The translations under genes were made by a program, and so were the position numbers. The notes beneath the pieces were generated by a model. The model was not told the DNA's origin, did no database searches, and was given only the letters and a program-made list of their open reading frames with translations. Positions 25,142 through 34,887 of a stretch of DNA of 64,000 nucleotides are shown in pieces (positions within the stretch are counted from its first letter, which is position 1; each line of letters opens with the position of its first letter). The stretch is from Intestinibacter sp964449895 (GTDB taxonomy: Bacteria > Bacillota > Clostridia > Peptostreptococcales > Peptostreptococcaceae): positions 62,001 to 126,000 of the forward strand of contig CAYVBY010000001.1 in assembly GCA_964449895.1 (NCBI GenBank), in the 5' to 3' direction.

Positions 25142-26254
25142 TTATTCTTCAATGTCAGTTTCTACTTCTTCTTGAGAATCTAATTCTACTTCTTCACTTA
25201 TTTGTGATTCACTTTTTATGTCTATTTTCCAGTTAGTAAGTTTTGCTGCAAGTCTTGCATTTTGACCTGATTTACCGATAGCTAAAGATAATTGATAATC
25301 TGGTACTACTACAAGTGCAGTTTTTTCTTCTTCATTTACTTCTACTTTAACAACTTTTGATGGACTAAGTGCTGCTGATATAAATTCTGATGGATCTTCA
25401 CTATAGTTTATTATGTCTATTTTTTCTCCACCTAATTCATCTACTATAGCTTTAACTCTAGCTCCTTTTTGTCCAACACAAGCTCCGATTGGATCTATTT
25501 TTTCATCTATTGATTGAACAGCTATTTTAGTTCTTGAACCAGCTTCTCTTGAAATAGATTTTATTTGAACTATACCTTCAAATATTTCTTCTACTTGTTT
25601 TTCAAATAATCTCTTAACTAAACCTACATGACTTCTTGAAACTACTATTTGAGGTCCTTTGTTAGTCTTTTTAACTTCTAGTATATATACTTTTATCTTT
25701 TGTCCAGCTTTATATTCTTCACCTGGTATTTGTTCAGATTCAGGCATAGTAGCTTCCATTTTTCCTACATTTACATATACAGTTTTAGAAGTAGCTCTAG
25801 CTATTTCTCCTGTAACTATTTCAGTTTCTTTTTCTATAAATTCATTATATACTATTTCTCTTTCAGCTTCTCTAATTCTTTGAACAACTACTTGTTTAGC
25901 AGTTTGAGCTGCTATTCTACCGAAATCTTTAGGAGTTACTTCATTTTCTATTATATCTCCTAATTCATAACTTGGGTCTATTTTTCTAGCATCTTCTAAT
26001 TCTATTTCTAAGAAAGTATCATATAAATCAGATTCATCAACTACTCTTCTTTGAGAGTATACTCTTACTTCTCCACCTTCTCTATCTACTGCAACTCTAA
26101 CATTTTGTGCTGAACCAAAGTTTTTTTTGTAAGCTGTTAAAAGCGCTTGTTCTAAAGTATCTATTATAATTTCTTTATCTATACCTCTATCTTTTTCTAA
26201 GATATCTAATGCTTCCATAAAATCTTCTTTTGGATCTATATTTTCTTGTTTCAT
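25142..26254 (-). CDS. nusA: Transcription termination/antitermination factor NusA
   Basis: NusA binds RNA polymerase and nascent RNA and controls pausing, termination and antitermination. The 370-aa protein has the N-terminal polymerase-binding domain (FMEALDILEKDRGI), an S1 domain (about 135-200) and two KH domains (GACVGQKGARVKAI and LAIGKSGQNARLAAKL). It ends after the KH domains with an acidic tail, as in other Firmicutes. AGGGAGG precedes ATG 26254. Confidence 0.97.
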   Translation of the reverse strand: MKQENIDPKEDFMEALDILEKDRGIDKEIIIDTLEQALLTAYKKNFGSAQNVRVAVDREGGEVRVYSQRRVVDESDLYDTFLEIELEDARKIDPSYELGDIIENEVTPKDFGRIAAQTAKQVVVQRIREAEREIVYNEFIEKETEIVTGEIARATSKTVYVNVGKMEATMPESEQIPGEEYKAGQKIKVYILEVKKTNKGPQIVVSRSHVGLVKRLFEKQVEEIFEGIVQIKSISREAGSRTKIAVQSIDEKIDPIGACVGQKGARVKAIVDELGGEKIDIINYSEDPSEFISAALSPSKVVKVEVNEEEKTALVVVPDYQLSLAIGKSGQNARLAAKLTNWKIDIKSESQISEEVELDSQEEVETDIEE

Positions 26255-26279
26255 TTTTATTCCTCCCTATTTAGTGCTA

Positions 26280-26741
26280 CTAAAACCTAACTAAAAGTCT
26301 TATTATAGCAATTTCTTTTTTATCAAATTCAACTTCATTATCATCTATTATAACTTTTATTTTTTTGTCTTCTGTTAAACCAACAAGTTCTCCTTCTAGT
26401 TGTTTAGTTCCGTTAAAAGGTTTATATAATTTAATTTCAACTTCTCTTCCTGCATATCTTACAAAATCTTTTTCTTTTTTAAGAGGTCTATCAAGACCTG
26501 GTGAACAAACTTCTAGATAGTAATTTTCTGCTATTGGATCTTTTTCGTCTAATATTGGATTTATTTCTCTTGATACAGCTTCACAATCATTTAAAGAAAT
26601 TCCACCTTCTTTTTCAAGGTAAATTCTTAAATAATATTCTCCAGCTTCTTTTACGTACTCCACATCTACTAATTCTATATCTTTAGCATCAACTACAGGT
26701 AACACTAATTCTTCCACTATAGATTCAATATTTTTTTTCAT
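26280..26741 (-). CDS. rimP: Ribosome maturation factor RimP
   Basis: RimP assists 30S assembly. The 153-aa protein has ELVDVEYVKEAGEYYLRIYL, CEAVSREINPILDE and YLEVCSPGLDRPLK, all family hallmarks, then the C-terminal SH3-like domain. I start at ATG 26741, 9 bases after AGGAGG; the longer frame to 26831 would run through the promoter and the polC terminator. It heads the rimP-nusA-rnpM-ylxQ-infB-rbfA-nrnA-truB-ribF operon. Confidence 0.95.
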   Translation of the reverse strand: MKKNIESIVEELVLPVVDAKDIELVDVEYVKEAGEYYLRIYLEKEGGISLNDCEAVSREINPILDEKDPIAENYYLEVCSPGLDRPLKKEKDFVRYAGREVEIKLYKPFNGTKQLEGELVGLTEDKKIKVIIDDNEVEFDKKEIAIIRLLVRF

Positions 26742-26766
26742 GTATTCGTACCTCCTATTCAGTTGT

Positions 26767-26775
26767 ATTATAGCA
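26767..26775 (-). promoter_or_regulatory. Extended -10 promoter of the rimP-nusA-infB operon
   Basis: The minus strand reads TGCTATAAT (26775-26767) just upstream of the rimP ribosome site. The position for a -35 box falls inside the polC terminator stem and is poor (CTCTTT), so the promoter would rely on the TG extension. Confidence 0.55.
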
Positions 26776-26783
26776 TATTTTTT

Positions 26784-26824
26784 AAAATAAAAGAGTGAGA
26801 ACAACTGCCTCACTCTTTTATTTT
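26784..26824 (-). terminator. Intrinsic terminator after polC
   Basis: A perfect 16-bp stem (26784-26799 with 26809-26824) with a T-rich end on the minus strand separates polC from the rimP operon. Confidence 0.85.
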
Positions 26825-26913
26825 CTGTCATATACTATTTTTTATAATTATAACATAACATATTTTTTTTTTATTTACAAGCCTTTTTAAATAAATAGCT
26901 AACAAATAGCTCT

Positions 26914-29900
26914 TTAAAATAAAGACAATTGATTTTTCTCACTCATATTATCTAAAGAACCATGACTTGATAAAGTTTCTATTACAGTCTTTGATATTTT
27001 AGTTCTCTTTCTTAGATCTTCTTTTGAGATAAATTCTCCATTTTCTCTTTCATTTTGAATATTTATAGCTGCATTTTCTCCAACACCTTGTAGTGCTATC
27101 ATTGGAGGAAGTATAGTAGTTTCATCTATTACTTGAAATTTAGTAGCATCTGACTTATAAATATCAACAGGAATTATTTTTATTTTTCTAGCATACATTT
27201 CAAGAGCAGCTTCAAGAACTATAAGCATAGTTTTATCTTTTGTAGTTGCATCATTTCCAAGATTGTGTATTTCATTTATTTTTTCTTTTATACTATCTAA
27301 ACCTTTAACTATTAAATCTGCATCAAAATCCTGTGCTTTAATCGTAAAGTAAGTTGCATAAAATGCTGCTGGATAATAAACTTTAAAATAAGCAATCCTA
27401 AAAGACATCATTACATAAGCCACTGCATGTGCTTGTGGGAACATATATTTTATTTTTTTGCAAGAATCTATGTACCACTGAGGCACATCATGTTTATTCA
27501 TTTCCTCAATAAATTCAGGTTTTAACCCTTTCCCTTTTCTAACATTTTCCATTATAGTAAAGGCCATTTTAGGTGGAAGACCTTTAAATAACAAATAGTT
27601 CATTATATCATCACGTGTAGATATAACTTCTTTAAATTCAACTACACCATCTACAACTAAATCCTGTGCATTATTTAGCCAAACGTCTGTCCCATGTGAT
27701 AATCCAGATATACGCACAAGTTCTGCAAATGTAGTAGGCTTTGTATCAAGAAGCATCTGTCTAACAAATGTTGTCCCAAATTCAGGTATTGCAAGAGATC
27801 CTATTGAACAATTTATCTCCTCAGGAGTTACTCCTAAGGCTTCAGTTGAAGTAAATAAAGACATTGTTTTTTTATCGTCTAAAGGTATTTTTGTAGCATC
27901 TATCCCTGTAATATCTTCAAGCATTCTTATAATGGTAGGAGCATCGTGTCCTAAAATATCAAGCTTTAATATTCTACCACTTATAGAGTGATAATCAAAG
28001 TGAGTAGTTATTACTCCACAAGATGTATCATTTGCTGGATATTGTATTGGTGTAATATCGTAAACTTCTTTATAATCTGGAATAACCATTACACCTCCTG
28101 GATGTTGTCCTGATGTTCTTTTTACACCTGTACATCCTTTTGCTAATCTAAGTATTTCTGCATTTGTTAAATCTAAATCTTCTTCCTCTGAATATTTTTT
28201 AGCATACCCATATGCAGTTTTATCAGCTACAGTACCTATTGTTCCTGCTCTATATACATGTCCTTCACCAAAGAGTTCTTCAGTATATTTATGGATTACA
28301 GGCTGATAATTTCCCGAGAAATTAAGGTCTATATCAGGTTCTTTATCTCCTTCAAACCCAAGAAAAACTTCAAATGGTATATCATGTCCATCTCTTTTTA
28401 ATTTTCTTCCACATTTAGGACAATCCTTCTCTGGCAAATCTACTCCAGAACCCCATTCTCCAACTTCAAAAAAGTAAGAATACTTACAATTTTCATTTTC
28501 GCATATATAATGTGCCGGAAGTGGATTAACTTCTGTTATATCACTCATCGTTGCAGCCAATGAAGAACCAACAGACCCCCTTGAACCAACTAAATATCCA
28601 TCTGATAGTGATTTAGTAACTAGTTTTTGCGCTATTATATACATAACTGCATACCCATTACTTATTATGGAATTTAATTCTCTGTCAAGACGTGCTTTTA
28701 CAATTTCAGGTAACGGATCTCCATAAATTCTAATAGCTTTGTTGTAGCACATTTCTCTAAGTTCTGTATCTGATCCTTCAATTACAGGTGGAAATGTTTC
28801 ATTTGGTATTGGCAAAATATCCTCAACCATGTCTGCAATTTTATTAGTATTTTCAACTACAACTTCATAAGCCAAATCTTTTCCTAAGTATTTAAACTCA
28901 TCTAACATTTCATCTGTCGTTCTAAAATGAAGATACGTCTCCTCTTCATCTAAACTAAATCCTTGAGAACATTTTAAAACTCTTCTAAATACAGCTTCAT
29001 GCTTTTCTATAAAATGAACATCTCCCGTTGCAACTGGAATTTTATCAAATTTTTTAGCAACATCTATCAATCTTTTGTTTAATGATTTAAGCTCATCTTC
29101 ATCCTTTACCTCGCCATTTCTTATCATAAATCTATTGTTGTCTATTGGCATAACTTCTATATAATCGTAAATATCTATAATATCTTTTAATTCATCATAA
29201 CTTTTATTTTGTTTTACAGCTTGAAATACTTCTCCCGCTTCACAAGCAGAACCTATAATGAGTCCTTCTTTATGTTCTAAAAGTATACTTTTTAAAATTC
29301 TAGGGGCCCTATAAAAATGATTTACATGTGCATCAGATACTAATTTGTATAAATTTTTAATGCCAGTCAAATTTTTTGCAATCAATGTAATATGTTTTGT
29401 TCTTAATTTTGTATAATCTATAAATCCAAGAACATCATTTACATCGCTTAATTTTTTTACACCTTTTTTCTCAAGCATATCTAAAAATTTTATAAATATA
29501 TTTGCAGTTGCAGCTGCATCATCTACTGCTCTATGGTGATTGTATAGAGGTACACCAAGTTCCTTTGCTAAATTATTTAATTTAAATTTTTTCATATGAG
29601 GAAGTAAAATTCTAGCTAAAGTCAAAGTATCTATGCTTTTATTTTTAAAATCTATATTCATTTCTTTGCATTTTTGACTCAAAAATCCCATATCAAAATC
29701 GGCATTATGCGCAACAAGTACACTATCGCCTATAAATTCTATAAATTTAGGTAGTATTTCCTCGATAGTAGGCTTATCTTTTATAAGGTCATTTGTAATT
29801 CCTGTAAGCTCTTGAACTGTATAAGATATATCTTTTTCTGGATTTATAAGCTCATTGAATCTATCTACTATTTCAAAATTTTCAACTTTAACTGCTCCAA

Positions 29901-31227
29901 TTTCTGTTATTTTATCGTTTTTATTAGAAAAACCAGTAGTTTCCAAGTCAAATACTACAAATGATTGAGATAAATCTTTGTCATTTGCATCCTTTATAAT
30001 AAGTGCGTTATCTTCTACTAAATATCCTTCTACACCATAAAGTATTTTTATATTGTTTGCTTTTCCAGCATCCATTGCCTCTGGAAAAGCTTGGACTACA
30101 CCGTGGTCAGTTATGGCTATTGCTTTATGTCCCCACAAAGCTGCCTGTTTTACAAGCTTTGAAGTTTTACATATAGCATCCATTGAAGACATCTGTGTAT
30201 GTGCATGAAGTTCTACACGTTTTTTTTCAGCTTTATCTTCTCTATTTTTTTTCTCTTCCATTCTAATTCCACTTATTGTCATTGTAAGTTCTTTATTAAA
30301 TGTATCTTCTATTACATCTCCTTTTATTTTTACATAAGAACCTTCTTTTACTTTACTAAGTACCTTATCTTGATTTAAGTCATTTAAAAATAATTTACAA
30401 CTTATAGAATTAGTATTATCTGTAACATCTGCAATAAGAAGTATCTTCCCGTTTTTAAGCTCTTTTATCTCCGTATTAAAAACTTCACCTACTATACTTA
30501 TAGTCTTTGAATTTTTATTTATATCACAAATATGTTCAAATATAGCATTTACATTTTCACCGTATATGATATTTTCATCTTTTTCTTCCTCATCTTTTAT
30601 TACATAAGCTTTTTCTTCATCCTCATCTAGAGTTTTTTTAGAGCTTGATTCTTCATCTTCCATCTCTTTTATTTTTTCTTCTAATTCCCTATCCATTTTT
30701 TCAATTATCTTTTTTGTATCTATTTTTTCATCTATAGCTTTTTCTAAAATTACATTTAAATCTATTGAAAATTCCTCTAAAAATACATTTCTTATAGCAT
30801 TTTCACAATTTCTCGTTTTTAATTTTTTATAAAAAATTTCCATTGGAATTTTTATTTTTAGAGTGTCATCTATACACATATATTCAACCTGTTTTCTCCA
30901 TCCCTCAATGGCTGGACAAATATCTCTTAATATATGTAAAATATTTTCCCAATTTTTTTTAACTATGTCCTTATTAGATTTTCGAGATAATCCTGTATAT
31001 CTCATTTTTATTTTTATATCTGAAAAATAATCTAATTCATCTAATAATGCCTCTCTCAGTGATGATAAAATGTCATAAGAAATTATTTCTTTAGATGATA
31101 AATATATATAAAAAATTTTATTTTCTTTATAATAAACGACTTTTGTAACAATTACATCATTTAATTTTTTAAGTAAAAAATCATTATTTATTTCTAATTT
31201 TTGCAAATAATCTTTTATATTATCCAT
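26914..31227 (-). CDS. polC: DNA polymerase III alpha subunit, PolC type
   Basis: PolC is the main replicative polymerase of low-GC Firmicutes. The 1437-aa protein has the PolC domain order: N-terminal domains, OB fold (IVGEVFNTEIKEL), PHP domain (ELHAHTQMSSMDA, about 345) interrupted by the DEDD proofreading exonuclease (VVFDLETTGFS, about 427; AHNADFDMGF; HHRAVDDA), then the polymerase core with EPDIDLNFSG and GTVADKTAYG. A Cys4 zinc module (CENENCKY...CPKCG) is visible. The ribosome site GGAG is 12 bases before ATG, rather far. Confidence 0.98.
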   Translation of the reverse strand: MDNIKDYLQKLEINNDFLLKKLNDVIVTKVVYYKENKIFYIYLSSKEIISYDILSSLREALLDELDYFSDIKIKMRYTGLSRKSNKDIVKKNWENILHILRDICPAIEGWRKQVEYMCIDDTLKIKIPMEIFYKKLKTRNCENAIRNVFLEEFSIDLNVILEKAIDEKIDTKKIIEKMDRELEEKIKEMEDEESSSKKTLDEDEEKAYVIKDEEEKDENIIYGENVNAIFEHICDINKNSKTISIVGEVFNTEIKELKNGKILLIADVTDNTNSISCKLFLNDLNQDKVLSKVKEGSYVKIKGDVIEDTFNKELTMTISGIRMEEKKNREDKAEKKRVELHAHTQMSSMDAICKTSKLVKQAALWGHKAIAITDHGVVQAFPEAMDAGKANNIKILYGVEGYLVEDNALIIKDANDKDLSQSFVVFDLETTGFSNKNDKITEIGAVKVENFEIVDRFNELINPEKDISYTVQELTGITNDLIKDKPTIEEILPKFIEFIGDSVLVAHNADFDMGFLSQKCKEMNIDFKNKSIDTLTLARILLPHMKKFKLNNLAKELGVPLYNHHRAVDDAAATANIFIKFLDMLEKKGVKKLSDVNDVLGFIDYTKLRTKHITLIAKNLTGIKNLYKLVSDAHVNHFYRAPRILKSILLEHKEGLIIGSACEAGEVFQAVKQNKSYDELKDIIDIYDYIEVMPIDNNRFMIRNGEVKDEDELKSLNKRLIDVAKKFDKIPVATGDVHFIEKHEAVFRRVLKCSQGFSLDEEETYLHFRTTDEMLDEFKYLGKDLAYEVVVENTNKIADMVEDILPIPNETFPPVIEGSDTELREMCYNKAIRIYGDPLPEIVKARLDRELNSIISNGYAVMYIIAQKLVTKSLSDGYLVGSRGSVGSSLAATMSDITEVNPLPAHYICENENCKYSYFFEVGEWGSGVDLPEKDCPKCGRKLKRDGHDIPFEVFLGFEGDKEPDIDLNFSGNYQPVIHKYTEELFGEGHVYRAGTIGTVADKTAYGYAKKYSEEEDLDLTNAEILRLAKGCTGVKRTSGQHPGGVMVIPDYKEVYDITPIQYPANDTSCGVITTHFDYHSISGRILKLDILGHDAPTIIRMLEDITGIDATKIPLDDKKTMSLFTSTEALGVTPEEINCSIGSLAIPEFGTTFVRQMLLDTKPTTFAELVRISGLSHGTDVWLNNAQDLVVDGVVEFKEVISTRDDIMNYLLFKGLPPKMAFTIMENVRKGKGLKPEFIEEMNKHDVPQWYIDSCKKIKYMFPQAHAVAYVMMSFRIAYFKVYYPAAFYATYFTIKAQDFDADLIVKGLDSIKEKINEIHNLGNDATTKDKTMLIVLEAALEMYARKIKIIPVDIYKSDATKFQVIDETTILPPMIALQGVGENAAINIQNERENGEFISKEDLRKRTKISKTVIETLSSHGSLDNMSEKNQLSLF

Positions 31228-31407
31228 TTATTTATGACATCTCCTTTCATCTTAAATATATAATAATTTAAAATAAAATTATATCATATTTTGTAATCTC
31301 TTTTAAGGCTATATATTTTTTGATAATTTGTGATTTTTATATAATTTAGCTATTTTTTTCTAAATTTAATAATATATATAGTAAGGTCTTATATTTGGAG
31401 GTATACT

Positions 31408-32079
31408 ATGACTTGCTCAAATATATTTGATATGAAAAATATACCTATTTATTATGAACAACTACAAGGTAAAAAAATTTTTACAAACTCACTATATAAT
31501 ATAAATACCTATAATAAACAAGTCCATCTACTTTACTATAAAAAAAACAACATTCCTATATGTAGTCTTCCAAAATTAAATTTAATAGTAATATCTAAAA
31601 TAGGATTTTTATCATTTTGTTATAACTTTTATATTTTTATAAATTCTTTTGAAACTAAAGATATTAAAATTACAAAAGAAAACATAAATTTAATAGGAAA
31701 ATTTGCCTTAAGCCATGAAGTAGGACATATTTTAGATCCTACTTTATCTAAAATTAAATCAAATTACACTGAAATAGTAATATCAATTGCAAAAAATATA
31801 GTTAAATACAATATAGATATTAAAAATTCTTATTACTATGAAAAAAATCTTCCACTAGAACTTGAAGACTGTATAATACAGTTTAAAAAAAATATTATAT
31901 TAAGAGAAATAAATGCCTGGAATATAGCAAAGAATATAATAGATTTTAAAAGTAGTATAGAGGAATATATTTTTGAAAAAATGAAAGAGTACGCTATTGC
32001 CACATATAACTTTGTTAATCTAAAAAACATAGTTTCTGAACACAATATAGAAAATTATATAACAGAGTTTTTATTATAA
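31408..32079 (+). CDS. Unknown protein with an HExxH zinc-protease motif
   Basis: I do not recognise this 223-aa protein. It is rich in Ile, Lys and Asn, has no signal peptide and no clear membrane helix except a hydrophobic stretch near 65-78. Residues about 105-112 read SHEVGHIL, an HExxH zinc-hydrolase motif. About 60 residues later REINAWNIAKN offers a Glu that could be the third metal ligand, an arrangement seen in IrrE/ImmA-like and other gluzincin proteins. TTGGAGG lies 7 bases before the ATG. It is divergent from polC, which is on the opposite strand, and convergent with the autolysin gene, sharing a bidirectional terminator. Confidence 0.75.
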   Translation: MTCSNIFDMKNIPIYYEQLQGKKIFTNSLYNINTYNKQVHLLYYKKNNIPICSLPKLNLIVISKIGFLSFCYNFYIFINSFETKDIKITKENINLIGKFALSHEVGHILDPTLSKIKSNYTEIVISIAKNIVKYNIDIKNSYYYEKNLPLELEDCIIQFKKNIILREINAWNIAKNIIDFKSSIEEYIFEKMKEYAIATYNFVNLKNIVSEHNIENYITEFLL

Positions 32080-32111
32080 AAATATTTAGTATACATCAAG
32101 TTATAATAATA

Positions 32112-32149
32112 AAAAACAACGGAAATATATTAAAATTTCCGTTGTTTTT
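32112..32149. terminator. Bidirectional terminator between convergent genes
   Basis: Perfect 15-bp arms 32112-32126 and 32135-32149 with A-runs and T-runs at both ends serve the HExxH gene (plus) and the autolysin gene (minus). Confidence 0.85.
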
Positions 32150-32170
32150 ATAAGTTATAAAACTAAATAT

Positions 32171-33850
32171 TTATTTATATTTTGGTATAATATATTCTAA
32201 ATTCGCATTTGGACTATATGAAGATATTATTCTATTCATAATAGTTGCTACTACGTTTGGCCAAGTTACATCTGTAGCATATTGATGTCCAACTTGGTAA
32301 ATCCATCTCATTTTGTATAAGGTATTTTGGTTGTATTTACTATTATGTATGTAATTGTCAGAAATCCACTTAGCACATCCATCTATAGTTTTGTCAACAG
32401 TAGTCCAACCTTGTTTATATGCATAATTAGCTGCAGATACAACAGCAGTTCCATCATAAGCTGCTATTCCAAAGAAGTTGTATACTTTTACCTGTTCTCC
32501 ATTTTCACCAGTAACATATACACCTTGTGCTAATTCAGAAACTCCATATCCAGTTTCAAGCATAGAAGCTGCAACTAAATAACTAATATCTAAATTATAT
32601 TTTTTAGAAGCATCTATAAAAGCTTGTCCCTTTCCTAAAAATACACTATGCGACTTACAGTATTTATTAAAATAAGAATTTAATTGTGATGCAGTTATTC
32701 CCGGTTTATATTTATCTAGTCTTAAAAATTGAAGCTTTCCATTGCTATTTGAATTAAATGTATCTGGATTTAAATACTTTTGTAAATCTTCTCTAGTTGC
32801 ATTTACATAAGCTGTAGATGTTGAGTCACTAGTAGATAAATTTGCTCTTATTTTATTATATCCTTTTAATGCTAATTGATACTCGTAGTCTACCATTTGA
32901 GTAAAAGAATAGCTTAAACTCTCATAAGTAACATTTCCAGAAGACACTCCTCCACCGTAGTTAGGTAATTCACTTTTATCATTTTCTAATATATCAACTA
33001 AATATTTATTTGATACATAAGCATATCCATCATTATACTGTATTTTTGACCAATCACCAGATATAGATACTACTTTTACTTCCTGTCCTTTTTTATATAC
33101 TGTAAGTATTTGAGATGATGTTGATGGACCACTTCTTACATTTAATGCGTCAACATTTACATATTTTACCTGTGTTGTTTCAATCTTACCATCAACTAAA
33201 TATTTATTTGATATATAAGCATATCCACCATTATATTCTATCTTCGCCCAACCATCAGATATAGATACTACTTTTACTTCCTGTCCTTTTTTATATACTG
33301 TAAGTATTTGAGATGATGTTGATGGGCCACTTCTTACATTTAATGCATCAACATTTACATATTTCACTTGTGTTTGAATAGTTTGATCTTGTTTTAATTC
33401 TAGATATTTACTTGATACATATCCTTCTTTTGAGTTGTATTTTACTTTTGACCAACCATTACTTTCTGATATAACTTGAACTTCAGCACCTTTAGTTAAT
33501 GTAGTTATTATACTATAAGAAGTTGAAGGACCTGTTCTCATATTAAGATATGTAGTAGTATATTTTATAGATGTAACTGAACTTTCTTGAAGTTTTATAT
33601 ACTTAGCACTTGCCCATCCTTCCTTTTTACTTTCAGTTACTATATTATAAAATCCATTAGACATGCCTTTTATATTCACTTTTTCACCTTGATTTAAATA
33701 AAAGCTTATATTATAAGATTTATCTGGACCTGTTCTTACATTTAATGTGTATGCCGTTACAATACCTTCATTAGATTCAGCGTTAGCAACATTAATAAAA
33801 AATGGTAAAACTGCCACGCTCGTCAGCATTATCTTTTTATTAAAATTCAT
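32171..33850 (-). CDS. acd: Secreted N-acetylglucosaminidase autolysin with four SH3 repeats (Acd-like)
   Basis: The 559-aa protein has a signal peptide (about 1-25, ending ANA), four bacterial SH3 domains (about 28-290, each with LNVRTGPS or LNMRTGPS), a linker, and a C-terminal glucosaminidase domain (about 400-550) with the expected catalytic Glu in SMLETGYGVSE. It should cut N-acetylglucosaminyl bonds in peptidoglycan. The layout and the position beside polC match Acd (CD1304) of C. difficile as I recall it. SH3 units 3 and 4 are almost identical and are encoded by a 198-bp DNA repeat. GGAG precedes ATG 33850. Confidence 0.9.
   Translation of the reverse strand: MNFNKKIMLTSVAVLPFFINVANAESNEGIVTAYTLNVRTGPDKSYNISFYLNQGEKVNIKGMSNGFYNIVTESKKEGWASAKYIKLQESSVTSIKYTTTYLNMRTGPSTSYSIITTLTKGAEVQVISESNGWSKVKYNSKEGYVSSKYLELKQDQTIQTQVKYVNVDALNVRSGPSTSSQILTVYKKGQEVKVVSISDGWAKIEYNGGYAYISNKYLVDGKIETTQVKYVNVDALNVRSGPSTSSQILTVYKKGQEVKVVSISGDWSKIQYNDGYAYVSNKYLVDILENDKSELPNYGGGVSSGNVTYESLSYSFTQMVDYEYQLALKGYNKIRANLSTSDSTSTAYVNATREDLQKYLNPDTFNSNSNGKLQFLRLDKYKPGITASQLNSYFNKYCKSHSVFLGKGQAFIDASKKYNLDISYLVAASMLETGYGVSELAQGVYVTGENGEQVKVYNFFGIAAYDGTAVVSAANYAYKQGWTTVDKTIDGCAKWISDNYIHNSKYNQNTLYKMRWIYQVGHQYATDVTWPNVVATIMNRIISSYSPNANLEYIIPKYK
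33000..33374 (-). repeat. 198-bp direct repeat encoding two SH3 domains of acd
   Basis: The segment beginning at 33000 recurs from 33198 with a period of 198 bases (66 codons) and few differences. It codes for SH3 units 3 and 4 and indicates a recent in-gene duplication. Confidence 0.85.
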
Positions 33851-33968
33851 ACTCTATCTCCTTTTTTTTAATTTAACTCTTTACTTATATATTACAAAAT
33901 TCAACACCTATTTATCTACTATTTTCATTAAATTTATTTTAAAAATTTCTTATTTTATCAAGATAATC

Positions 33969-34011
33969 ACCTTATATTTGTAATAATTTGGTATTATTAT
34001 AAATATAAGGT
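33969..34011. repeat. 19-bp inverted repeat upstream of the sirtuin gene
   Basis: Arms 33969-33987 and 33993-34011 match in 18 of 19 positions around a 5-base loop. The dyad ends 9 bases before the sirtuin ribosome site, between the divergent autolysin and sirtuin genes. It could be an operator or a leader hairpin; a terminator role is unlikely because no gene reads into it. Confidence 0.65.
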
Positions 34012-34030
34012 AATTTAGGAGGTCTAAAAG

Positions 34031-34774
34031 ATGAATGATAAAATTAACAAATTAAAAGAACTTATAGACAAAAGTAGTAATATTGTTTTCTTCGGGGGCG
34101 CTGGAGTGTCTACAGAATCAAATATTCCTGATTTTCGTAGTTCTTCTGGATTATTTAGTGAAAAGTTAAACAGAAATTTTACTCCTGAGCAATTAGTTTC
34201 ACATACTTTTTTTGTTAAATATAAGGATGAATTTTTTAAATTCTATAAAGACAAATTAATTTATCCTAATGCCAAACCTAATAATGCTCATAAAGCTTTA
34301 GCAAAATTAGAAGAGATGGGAAAATTAAAAGCTGTCGTTACTCAAAATATAGATGGACTTCATCAAATGGCTGGAAGTAAAGTTGTATATGAACTACATG
34401 GATCTGTACATAGAAATTACTGTACTAAATGCCATAAATTTTTTGATTTAGATGGTATGTTAAATCTTGGTGGTAATATACCTTATTGCGATAAATGTGG
34501 TGGTGTTATAAAGCCTGATGTGGTGTTATATGAAGAAGGACTTGACAACGATACTGTAGACGGTGCTATAAGAGCTATATCATCTGCTGACTTATTAATA
34601 ATAGGTGGTACCTCTCTCGTTGTATATCCTGCAGCTAGCTTTATAAATTACTATAGAGGTAAAGATATAGTTTTAATAAATAAGAGTTCTACAGGTTATG
34701 ATAATGATGCTACACTAGTTATAAATAATGCTATAGGAGAAGTTTTAAAAGAAGCTGTTTTAGATCAATTTTAG
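34031..34774 (+). CDS. cobB: NAD-dependent protein deacylase, sirtuin family
   Basis: Sirtuins remove acyl groups from lysine using NAD+. The 247-aa protein has GAGVSTESNIPDFRS (about 22-36), the TQNIDGLHQ segment with the NAD-binding Gln-Asn-Ile-Asp, the catalytic His in ELHGS, a Cys4 zinc site (CTKC about 132-135; CDKC about 155-158) and GTSLVVYPAA. The family is clear; the acyl substrate is not. AGGAGG precedes ATG. It is a plus-strand monocistronic gene with a terminator. Confidence 0.93.
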   Translation: MNDKINKLKELIDKSSNIVFFGGAGVSTESNIPDFRSSSGLFSEKLNRNFTPEQLVSHTFFVKYKDEFFKFYKDKLIYPNAKPNNAHKALAKLEEMGKLKAVVTQNIDGLHQMAGSKVVYELHGSVHRNYCTKCHKFFDLDGMLNLGGNIPYCDKCGGVIKPDVVLYEEGLDNDTVDGAIRAISSADLLIIGGTSLVVYPAASFINYYRGKDIVLINKSSTGYDNDATLVINNAIGEVLKEAVLDQF

Positions 34775-34784
34775 ATAGAATTTT

Positions 34785-34829
34785 AAAAGGAAGTTTTTAA
34801 ATAGAATATATTTTAAAAAACTTCCTTTT
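34785..34829. terminator. Intrinsic terminator after the sirtuin gene
   Basis: Arms 34785-34801 and 34811-34829 pair (AAAAGGAAGTTTTT with AAAAAACTTCCTTTT) with T-runs on both sides, so it can also serve the small minus-strand gene at 34888-35025. Confidence 0.8.
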
Positions 34830-34887
34830 TGATTTAATTTTGAAGAAATATAAGTTTTATTTTAAGCAAAATTTATATTTATCGACC

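Noticed and set aside
26741..26831. N-terminal extension of RimP
   Set aside because: The extension would be encoded by the polC terminator stem and the rimP promoter; AGGAGG marks the start at 26741.
32900..33850. SH3 repeats as a CRISPR or satellite array
   Set aside because: The repeats are in frame, 198 bp long and encode recognisable SH3 domains of a secreted autolysin.
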